DNA of 46,037 bases from Bacteroidota bacterium (lineage in GTDB: Bacteria > Bacteroidota > Bacteroidia > Chitinophagales > Chitinophagaceae): contig JAFDXD010000062.1 in NCBI GenBank assembly GCA_018268135.1, positions 1 through 46,037 on the forward strand, written 5' to 3'. The translations under genes were made by a program, and so were the position numbers. Below, piece by piece: positions 33,883 to 41,801 of the stretch. Below the pieces are notes generated by a model, which was not told the origin of the DNA, made no database searches, and saw only the letters and a list, made by a program, of their open reading frames with translations. The first letter of the stretch is position 1. Each line of letters starts with the position of its first letter.

Positions 33883-35433
33883 ATGAAACGAATAATATAT
33901 TTAACTTTTTTAATAGCCACCACATTGGGGCTAAATAGTTGTAAAAAATTCCTGAATGTTAACCCGCCAAGTGACCTCTCGGGCAACAACTATTGGCAAA
34001 CAAAAGCTGATGTGGAAAATTTTACCAACGGGCTATATCAGTTGTTTCGGCAAGCGACTTTTCGAATGGATATGACAGCACCACCGGGTAATGATGAATT
34101 CCCATTTTTTGCATGGGGTGGCGATATGCGTGGTGCACCTGTACGTGCTAATTCTGGCAGTTTCCTTTTTAGGGATTACATTAATTTTTTAGCTGCTAAT
34201 AATATACCTACAGTGGTTAATAGCCTTCCTAATGGATTCTCTGACTATTTTAATGCCCCAAGATTTACGAAATGGGATAGGTTCTATAAGGTTATAGCCG
34301 CTGCTAATATAGCTTTTGACAGAATAGATGGTGTGCCCGACCCTACGCTAACGGCCGCCGATAAAGCCAGATATAAAAGTGAAGCTGTATTTATGCGCTG
34401 TATCACTTATTTCTTTTTAGTGAGGCTTTATGGAGATGTTCCTTATTATACCAATGCATATAATACTACTCCTCTAAAAAGGATGAAGATGGTAGAGGTT
34501 TTAAAGAATTGTGCAGCAGATATGAAACAGGCAAAAGATGGTTTACCATGGACTTATGATGACCCCGCAAAGGTAGCTGTAAGAGCAATGAGAGGGTCTG
34601 CACTGGTTTTATTAATGCATATCAATATGTGGCTGGCTTCTTTTGACGACACTAATGCAACTGCTTATTATAAGGAAGTAGATAGTTTAGGCGATGAACT
34701 GAAAGATAAGAACGGAGGAGCTTATACGCTATTACCCCTTAGCAGTACACACCAGATTTTTAAAGGCAGAAGTAAAGAGGGATTATTTGAAATACCCCAG
34801 AATGTGAATTATGGCGAATCATTTGGCTACTCCGCTTTTTCAGATAATGTATTGTACGCACCTTATAAAAATAAGGCCATTACCGGCAGCTATTTATCTT
34901 ATGTTACAGACTTTATGGACAAATTATACCCTCCAGGAGTAGCAGACAAAAGAATAACTACATGGTTTAAAGCGGGTACTTATGATAAGGGCGACCAAAC
35001 TTTCCTTATGCTAAAGTTTACGAACGTATATGCAAATCAAAATGCAGAAGATGCTAATCCGGATGATAACCAGACTGTATTTCGCCTGCCGGATGCTTAT
35101 TTATTACAGGCAGAAGCCAATGCAAACCTGGGCAATGATACTAAAGCGCAGCAATTAGCTAACCTGGTAAGAGCAAGAGCCGGGGCTGCTAACCTTACAA
35201 CTACCGGAAAGGATCTGGCTGACGATATTTTTTATGAACGTTGCCGTGAGCTAATGGGAGAAGGCCAATATTGGTATGATGTAGTACGTACCAAAAGAAT
35301 TATTGATGTAACGTACAAATTTGGCTACCACTGTACAGTAGAGCAATTTAAGGCCGGGGCATGGACATGGCCAATTGACAAATCTGCACTTATAAATAAT
35401 CCGGGAATAACACTTAACACTTACTGGCAATAG
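33883..35433 (+). CDS. SusD/RagB-like surface lipoprotein (module B)
   Basis: The 516-residue lipoprotein has its Cys at residue 20 (LNSCKKFLNV), followed by the classical SusD N-terminus (LNVNPPSDLSGNNYWQTKADVENFTNGLYQLFR). The TPR segment (EAVFMRCITYFFLVRLYGDVP) and the C-terminal FYERCRELMGEGQYWYDVVR are intact. It should form the lid of the SusC-like receptor directly upstream. Low similarity to the module A SusD by eye suggests that the two pairs take different ligands or diverged long ago. Confidence 0.96.
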   Translation: MKRIIYLTFLIATTLGLNSCKKFLNVNPPSDLSGNNYWQTKADVENFTNGLYQLFRQATFRMDMTAPPGNDEFPFFAWGGDMRGAPVRANSGSFLFRDYINFLAANNIPTVVNSLPNGFSDYFNAPRFTKWDRFYKVIAAANIAFDRIDGVPDPTLTAADKARYKSEAVFMRCITYFFLVRLYGDVPYYTNAYNTTPLKRMKMVEVLKNCAADMKQAKDGLPWTYDDPAKVAVRAMRGSALVLLMHINMWLASFDDTNATAYYKEVDSLGDELKDKNGGAYTLLPLSSTHQIFKGRSKEGLFEIPQNVNYGESFGYSAFSDNVLYAPYKNKAITGSYLSYVTDFMDKLYPPGVADKRITTWFKAGTYDKGDQTFLMLKFTNVYANQNAEDANPDDNQTVFRLPDAYLLQAEANANLGNDTKAQQLANLVRARAGAANLTTTGKDLADDIFYERCRELMGEGQYWYDVVRTKRIIDVTYKFGYHCTVEQFKAGAWTWPIDKSALINNPGITLNTYWQ

Positions 35434-35465
35434 GTCAGGAATATTAGAAAAGAAATTTTAAAGAA

Positions 35466-36185
35466 ATGATAATAACAAACATTAAAAAAATTATTACAAC
35501 CGGTGCACTGGCAACTATGTTATTGGCAATGGGCTGTAAAAAAAATAGTTATTTTGATAATACCGGCTTAACGGATCCCAGATTTCAAGGTACTGTATTG
35601 GATTACCTGAAATCGAAACCTGTTTATTTTGACTCCATTGTTAAAATAATTCATATTGCCGGGCTTGATGATGCATTTACAAAAGAAGACATCACTTTTT
35701 TTGCGCCAGCAGACTCATCCGTTAGGCGTACACTTATGGCTCTCAACCAGGAGCTTCGCCTTGAGGGTAAGAATGAAGTAACCCGCCTGGAGCAGATAAA
35801 ACCGGCTGTATGGCGTGCCCAGCTCACACGCTACCTCTTTAAAGGTAAAAAATCATTGAATGATTATCCACAGTTGGATGGGCAGAACATTTCTGCCTAC
35901 CCGGGTCAGATATATGCAGCTTATGATGGACAGATAATGAATATAGGGGTCGTTTATAATGATGCAGGTGGCGTAAAGTATGCAGGCTACAGGCAATTAT
36001 TTTTATCTTATATACCATCTCCTACTTCACCCCGTGATTATAACACATGGTTTTCTGTTCCTGTGGCATCGGTAAACATACAACCTACTAACGGGTATGT
36101 GCATGCGCTTGTGTACGTTAATCATTATTTTGGATTTGAACCAAACCAGTTTATTGAAAATGCAATTGCCGCAGGTATTGATTAA
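35466..36185 (+). CDS. Fasciclin-like lipoprotein (module B)
   Basis: The 239-residue lipoprotein has its Cys at residue 24 (LAMGCKKNSY). The FAS1-type H1 motif is clearer here than in the paralogue at 28871: DDAFTKEDITFFAPADSSVRRTL (about residues 68-90). The later part has a divergent H2 region and the ending VHALVYVNHYFGFEPNQF. It has the same operon position after susD as in module A, which marks it as a fixed partner of the SusCD pair. A surface scaffold or adhesion role is inferred. Confidence 0.78.
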   Translation: MIITNIKKIITTGALATMLLAMGCKKNSYFDNTGLTDPRFQGTVLDYLKSKPVYFDSIVKIIHIAGLDDAFTKEDITFFAPADSSVRRTLMALNQELRLEGKNEVTRLEQIKPAVWRAQLTRYLFKGKKSLNDYPQLDGQNISAYPGQIYAAYDGQIMNIGVVYNDAGGVKYAGYRQLFLSYIPSPTSPRDYNTWFSVPVASVNIQPTNGYVHALVYVNHYFGFEPNQFIENAIAAGID

Positions 36186-36239
36186 TAAATTAATCCTGTA
36201 AGTAAAAACTATTATAAATTTTAGCAAAAAAAAGCTATA

Positions 36240-37901
36240 ATGAAAATAAAAAAATATATCAAAACAATCTTTACTTCAACCCTTATCACGGGCATAGCAG
36301 CATTGGCTATTTCATCCTGCTCTAAACAAAAACTTGAGCCGGTAGAAACTTACCCTGATTCGCCAAAGCCACTTGTAAAATTTTTGGATGGCAAGCCTTT
36401 GCCTGCACAGGGTACGGTAGGTTCTGTTGTTACATTTAAAATAACCGGCTTACAAGGTAAAGATACCAGCCAATTCAAATTTTTTATCAATCAAACCCCG
36501 GCTTTAGTAGTATCTGTAGATAGTACTTCTATAAAAGTAATTGTACCACCTAATGCAAGTACTGGCGGATCTTCGGTATTGATAAATGGAGAATATTATT
36601 TTGGCCCAAGTTTTATTGTAAAAGGTAATGTAGCAATAGCTTCTGATTTTGACCCTTCTGTTTGCAATTCTAATAATATTATTAACGGCATTTTCTTAAA
36701 TGATAATAGCCGCTACCTTGTTTATGGCTCCTTTACTGATTATGGTGCAAAAGCATCTGTAAACAATACCATTACAGGCCTTGCAGAATTAAATTCAAGT
36801 TGCGTATATCAAACTACCAATGCTTCTTCAGGAATTGGTACCATCAGTGTTGGCAAACTTGGGCTAAATGGTTACCTGTCAGATGTGTTACAATTGCCTT
36901 CTTCAGATTATATAATTGGGGGGTTGTTTTCTACCTATAATTCTTTTCAAAACATCAGGAATATTACACAAATTGGCAGTGATGGTTCTTTGCAAACCAT
37001 GGTAGTAAATGTAGTAAACCCCGACCCTGCCAACTTTCCGGATAATGGAGTAGATACCGTGCCTGTATTTAATGGAGGTGTGAATAGTAATATTGTAAAA
37101 CAATTTTATAGTAGCAGCACAGGAGCCATTACTACTATTAGCAATTGCACCAATTACAGCAGTACTTTTTATGAGCGTTCTACTAAAGGCGGCCCTTACT
37201 TAGATATTGCAAAAATGCACCAGGTAGTTCGTATGAATGCAGATGGTAGCCTCGATTCTACTTTTAACTTTAATATGGCAACCAAATCGAGCTATGATGC
37301 TGGCAATGGATATATTTATGACGCCATACAATTGCCCGATGAAAGTATAATTTTAGTTGGAAGTTTTACCAGCTTCGATGGAATTTCAGTTAACCATATT
37401 GTAAGAATTGATGCTACTACCGGCTTGATAGATCCTACATTTAATACTGCCGGTACAGGTACAGATGGAGATATAAAAGTAGCTACTTACAATAGTAACA
37501 CCGGAAGTATTTTACTTACCGGAAACTTTAAAAATTATAACGGGCAACCAGCCAATGGGGTGGTGATGATTGATACAGACGGAAACATAGATCCTTCATT
37601 TAAATTTAGAAATACAGAAAGCGGCATAGCCAATTATGCAGGGCAAATGGATGATGGAAAAATCATTGTATCCGGCACATTTAATAAATACGATGGTATA
37701 GTAAGGCCCGGTTTACTTATATTAAATCAGGATGGCAGCCTTGCCAGTGGTTATAATAACACGGGACTTTTTAGAGGTGCAATAAAAGGATTTGCAGAGC
37801 TTACTTACAATGGTCATCAGCAGGTAATACTTGTAGGTAGCTTCGATAGATTTGATGCACAAACAGTGAAAAATATTGTGAAATTCCAATTAAATAATTG
37901 A
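36240..37901 (+). CDS. TIG-domain lipoprotein with delta-60 beta-propeller (DUF5008-like)
   Basis: The 553-residue lipoprotein has its Cys at residue 27 (AISSCSKQKL). Residues about 45-130 form an IPT/TIG immunoglobulin-like domain. The C-terminal part (about 325-550) has four delta-60-type propeller blades, recognisable by RMNADGSLDSTF, RIDATTGLIDPTF, MIDTDGNIDPSF and ILNQDGSLASGY, each followed by a short VGSF/TGNF/SGTF/VGSF strand. Propellers of this type are binding platforms, not enzymes. It takes the same slot in module B as the DUF5007-like gene in module A, probably as a cargo-binding surface protein. Confidence 0.78.
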   Translation: MKIKKYIKTIFTSTLITGIAALAISSCSKQKLEPVETYPDSPKPLVKFLDGKPLPAQGTVGSVVTFKITGLQGKDTSQFKFFINQTPALVVSVDSTSIKVIVPPNASTGGSSVLINGEYYFGPSFIVKGNVAIASDFDPSVCNSNNIINGIFLNDNSRYLVYGSFTDYGAKASVNNTITGLAELNSSCVYQTTNASSGIGTISVGKLGLNGYLSDVLQLPSSDYIIGGLFSTYNSFQNIRNITQIGSDGSLQTMVVNVVNPDPANFPDNGVDTVPVFNGGVNSNIVKQFYSSSTGAITTISNCTNYSSTFYERSTKGGPYLDIAKMHQVVRMNADGSLDSTFNFNMATKSSYDAGNGYIYDAIQLPDESIILVGSFTSFDGISVNHIVRIDATTGLIDPTFNTAGTGTDGDIKVATYNSNTGSILLTGNFKNYNGQPANGVVMIDTDGNIDPSFKFRNTESGIANYAGQMDDGKIIVSGTFNKYDGIVRPGLLILNQDGSLASGYNNTGLFRGAIKGFAELTYNGHQQVILVGSFDRFDAQTVKNIVKFQLNN

Positions 37902-37922
37902 TTTATTTTTTAAACCAATCGT

Positions 37923-39689
37923 ATGATTTCAACATCATTTTATAAAAACAAAATAATTACTGCTTGCATTGTAGTAGCAGTGGCAATGATTACAGCGCTT
38001 TCATGCAACAAACCTTTTCCTAATACTTTGCAGGGAAGCAATAATCCCGGCGCTCAAAATCCGGCTATTGTAAATAAAACACTGGTGATAGTAGTAGATG
38101 GGGCGGTAGGGGAAGAAGTACAGGCAGCCACTCCTCCGGTATTAAATAGTTTGGTAGATTTTTCTATCTACTCCTGGGATGGCTTAAGTGATTTTAAGAA
38201 CAATACCATTACCAATCAATATGCATGGTCAACCTTGCTTACCGGGGTAAATAGTGCCAAGCATAATGTAACCGGTACAGATTTTTCGGGAAATAATTTT
38301 GCAACTTACCCCACTATATTCAGCAGGCTAAAACAGGTAGCACCACAATTGCGTACCAGCGCATTTTGCTCTTCTGATGAGGTAGCTACTAACCTGGCAT
38401 CTGATGCTACTGTAAAAAATTCTTATGCAGGAGATGATGCAGCTACAAAAGAAGGAGTAAAAGCAGAGTTAAATACCAATAACCCCTCGTTTGTATTGGC
38501 ACAGTTTCATAGTGTGGATGCAGCAGGTATGGCAGGCGCCTATTCGGCTGGAGACCCCGGCTACAAAAATGCTATTTTAACGGTAGATGGGTATATAGGA
38601 GAAATATTAACAGCAATGCGTAACCGTTCAAATTTTAAAAATGAAAATTGGATGGTAATTATTACCTCTAATAAAGGTAGCAATACTGCCTACAATGTAC
38701 CGGCTGCTTTATGGAGCGCTTTTAATGATCAGCGCCATAATACTTTTTTCTTTTGTTACAATCCAAGATTTAATAGTATCAATCCAACCAAACCTGGCTC
38801 TATTATTCCATATTTAGGTACAAGCCCTTATTATAATGGAACCCAATCTCAAAATAAAAGAGCAAAAGTATTAAGCGGAGGTACTACTTATGATATTGGC
38901 TCATCTGGCAGCTATACCATTCAATGTAAAGTAAAAATTCCACCCGGGGGTTATTACTATCCTGCAATTTTATCAAAGCGTGCATCATTTTCTGGAGGTG
39001 TGGTAGGATGGGTATTTTTTCTGGAAGGAAATTATTGGCAGGTAAATTTTGGCCAAAGCGGAAAAGGAAACAGGCAAATAAGAGGTGGTGTAATTTGTGA
39101 CGGCCAATGGCATACCCTTACTGTAGTTATTAGGCAGGTAGATGCAAGTACAAGAAATGTTTACACTTATACAGATGGTGTTTTATACACTTCGGTATCT
39201 CCCTCTACCAGAAATATTAATAGCTATGGAAACCTTAATAGCCCACAACCTCTTACAGTAGGAAACCTTCCTCCGGATAACGTTACAAACCTGTCCAATT
39301 ATCTTGTAACAGATATCAGGATGTATAATACTGATTTGTCTGATAACTATGTTGTAAATAATTACTGCCAGACAGATGTGGCTAGTTCAGATCCATATAA
39401 AAGTAATTTAATTGGGTATTGGCCATGCACTAGTGTTAATACAGATAATACAATGTCTGACTTAAGTGTAAACAATCACAGTTTAGTATTGGATTCTTAT
39501 TCTCCCGGAAGTTTTAATGATATGAGCACACTGGTTTGCCCTACCATTACTGATGGAATTTATAAAACAGTGCCCAATGCTGTAGATGTGGTGTTTCAAA
39601 CTTACCAATGGATGGGTATTTCAGTACTCTCATCATGGGGGCTTGATGGGAAAACCTGGGTACCTACATACTCAGACCTGGGAGGATAA
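37923..39689 (+). CDS. Lipoprotein with degenerate alkaline-phosphatase-like and LamG-like domains (1)
   Basis: The 588-residue lipoprotein has its Cys at residue 28 (ITALSCNKPF). Residues about 52-260 follow the alkaline-phosphatase/phosphodiesterase fold (VIVVDGAVGEE with Asp59; WSTLLTGVNSAKHNV), but the metal site is eroded: the usual D-x-x-G-H is DAAGM (199-203) and the usual SDHG reads SNKG (249-252). Residues about 328-490 are a LamG/concanavalin-like domain (PAILSKRAS, DGQWHTLTVVI). A C-terminal DUF4983-like region closes the protein. It is most likely a non-catalytic glycan- or protein-binding protein. A paralogue lies beyond the M60 gene (41802). Confidence 0.75.
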   Translation: MISTSFYKNKIITACIVVAVAMITALSCNKPFPNTLQGSNNPGAQNPAIVNKTLVIVVDGAVGEEVQAATPPVLNSLVDFSIYSWDGLSDFKNNTITNQYAWSTLLTGVNSAKHNVTGTDFSGNNFATYPTIFSRLKQVAPQLRTSAFCSSDEVATNLASDATVKNSYAGDDAATKEGVKAELNTNNPSFVLAQFHSVDAAGMAGAYSAGDPGYKNAILTVDGYIGEILTAMRNRSNFKNENWMVIITSNKGSNTAYNVPAALWSAFNDQRHNTFFFCYNPRFNSINPTKPGSIIPYLGTSPYYNGTQSQNKRAKVLSGGTTYDIGSSGSYTIQCKVKIPPGGYYYPAILSKRASFSGGVVGWVFFLEGNYWQVNFGQSGKGNRQIRGGVICDGQWHTLTVVIRQVDASTRNVYTYTDGVLYTSVSPSTRNINSYGNLNSPQPLTVGNLPPDNVTNLSNYLVTDIRMYNTDLSDNYVVNNYCQTDVASSDPYKSNLIGYWPCTSVNTDNTMSDLSVNNHSLVLDSYSPGSFNDMSTLVCPTITDGIYKTVPNAVDVVFQTYQWMGISVLSSWGLDGKTWVPTYSDLGG

Positions 39690-39700
39690 TCTGAATTGAC

Positions 39701-41743
39701 ATGAGCAGAAAATTTAAAAACAAAAGATTTAAAAAAATGTATATGAAAGACATTTTAAATGTAAAAAAAGCAGGCAGTATATTTCTATTGGCTTTAATTG
39801 CTCTATCCTGCAAAAAAACATTGGATCATCCTATTGGCGATGGCACACCTGGAGATGGCGCATTGGTACCTGATATCACGGTGGATACAAGTATTAAAAA
39901 AATTGATGTAAGCAAGTATGCCCAGGCCAGGGTATTTCCCGGATTGGTTTGTGCTACTGAGCCACGATTAAATAATGTGCATGTTTTAATGAATTTGAAT
40001 TATAACTATGTAGAAAGTAACCTTCATCAAAGCGTACCACCACAGCCATTATTTAGTACAGGCCTTTATGCAGCGCCTGGCGAGTTAGTAATAATAGACG
40101 TACCCGGCAATTATTCTCTTGCTGTGCAAATAGGAGCATGGACAGATAATCTTTCAAGTGTTGTAAACGCTCCAAGAGACCCTGTAATTTTTTCAAAAAT
40201 GCAATTGGCACCCGGAAGAAATTATATTCGCAATTTGTACGGAGGCCATATCTATATTAATGCAGCAAGACCTGTTGCCAATCCGGTAGATTTGGTTTTT
40301 ACCAATGTAGTTAAATCTCCCGATTTTATTTTAGGGGTTACTTCTAATGCAGACTGGCAGGCAGCCATCAATAACTCATGTGTGCCATGGTTAGAATTAC
40401 GAAGTAAAAACATGATTTTTACCGTACCCAGAGATTACTGTGTTGCACATCCAATTGCAGACCCTACTGCATTAATGCAAGAATGGGATGATGCAATTAA
40501 TCTTGATTATTACCAATGGGAAGGGCTTTCTGCTACACCCGCCGATTCATTTGATTTAGCTCCATTATTACCCTGGAGAGTAGTGCAAGACATAAAACCA
40601 GTAGTAGGATATGGGCATAGCGGCTACCCTGTAGTTACTCAAAATGATTATGGATGGTTTAATGAATTTACAGATATTACGCAGATAAGAGGAGGCGGAT
40701 GCTGGGGTACTTTACATGAATTGGGGCACAATAATCAACAAACCAGATATTGGAGTTGGACTTCTTTAGGCGAAACTTCTAATAATCTTTTTAGCTTTAA
40801 GGTAGCTCACAGGCACGAAACTACCAATCCTGCAGCCTGGCCACCAAGTCACCCAGCTTTACCAACCGACTTTCCGAAAGCGCTGGATTTTGCAGATGCT
40901 CCTGGCACAAAAAACTTTGATGGCTCAGATAGCCGTATTAATACACCATTTGCCAGGCTGGTACCTTTTGTACAAATTTTTGATAAGGTAAAAGCAAATA
41001 AATTTTATCCCGGACAGCCCGGTGGTTGGGAGTTTATGGGTTTCTTATATTCAAAGGCAAGGCACGCTACCCGTATTTCACAAAACGATCAGGATTGCAG
41101 AGATTTCTTTTTTGAAGCAATATGCGATTTTACTCATGTAAACTGGATTTACTTTTTTAATGCATGGGGAATACAGGTAAGCAATATTTCATCTAATAAA
41201 ATGAAATTGAAATACCCGGTGGTTATGAATCAAAAAATTTGGGAATATAATCCGCTTACCCGTACAGGTGGTGATGATACTTTTAGTACCGATCCTTATG
41301 ACAGGAGTAACTGGTCAATTACTGCAAGTTCAGAAGAAGCATTAGGTAGTGAGCCAGACCCAAGCGGCCCGGCACAAGCTGCAATTGATGGAGATATTAA
41401 TAGCTACTGGCATTCTGATTATGATGTTTTTCAGCCGTTTCCTTATACCTTAACTATTGATATGGGCTCGTCATTACCCATCAATGGTTTTAAAATTATT
41501 CAACGCCAAATGCAAAGGAGAGACATTAAAAATATTAAAATTGAAACAAGTACAAATGGCACTTCCTGGACGGTGGTATCGGGTAGCCCTTTTGCATTGG
41601 CACAATCTGATGCATTGCAAGAATTAACTATACCACTAACTACTTGTAGATATTTCAGGCTATCTGTTTTGAGCGCTGCAGATTTGTATGATACAGATTG
41701 CCCATGTGCTTGCTTAGCCGAAATAGATGTTAAGCATCCATAA
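39701..41743 (+). CDS. M60-family (enhancin/mucinase-like) metallopeptidase lipoprotein
   Basis: The 680-residue lipoprotein has its Cys at residue 37 (LIALSCKKTL). The zinc site is complete: HELGH at 339-343 and Glu358 in LGETSNNLFS, the M60 gluzincin pattern with its characteristic NN after the third ligand. M60 enzymes cleave O-glycosylated proteins such as mucins. A C-terminal F5/8 type C (discoidin, CBM32-like) domain (about 540-680: AAIDGDINSYWHSDYD, then YTLTIDMGS, then the CRYFRLSV strand) probably binds sugars. In-frame ATGs at 39737 and 39743 follow an A-rich run and shorten the long n-region of the signal peptide; either may be the true start. It is the only predicted active hydrolase in the operon. 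Confidence 0.9.
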   Translation: MSRKFKNKRFKKMYMKDILNVKKAGSIFLLALIALSCKKTLDHPIGDGTPGDGALVPDITVDTSIKKIDVSKYAQARVFPGLVCATEPRLNNVHVLMNLNYNYVESNLHQSVPPQPLFSTGLYAAPGELVIIDVPGNYSLAVQIGAWTDNLSSVVNAPRDPVIFSKMQLAPGRNYIRNLYGGHIYINAARPVANPVDLVFTNVVKSPDFILGVTSNADWQAAINNSCVPWLELRSKNMIFTVPRDYCVAHPIADPTALMQEWDDAINLDYYQWEGLSATPADSFDLAPLLPWRVVQDIKPVVGYGHSGYPVVTQNDYGWFNEFTDITQIRGGGCWGTLHELGHNNQQTRYWSWTSLGETSNNLFSFKVAHRHETTNPAAWPPSHPALPTDFPKALDFADAPGTKNFDGSDSRINTPFARLVPFVQIFDKVKANKFYPGQPGGWEFMGFLYSKARHATRISQNDQDCRDFFFEAICDFTHVNWIYFFNAWGIQVSNISSNKMKLKYPVVMNQKIWEYNPLTRTGGDDTFSTDPYDRSNWSITASSEEALGSEPDPSGPAQAAIDGDINSYWHSDYDVFQPFPYTLTIDMGSSLPINGFKIIQRQMQRRDIKNIKIETSTNGTSWTVVSGSPFALAQSDALQELTIPLTTCRYFRLSVLSAADLYDTDCPCACLAEIDVKHP

Positions 41744-41801
41744 AAAATATAATTAGCAGGGCATAAAATGCTCAAAAAATATAAATGAAAAAATAATTAA
41801 G

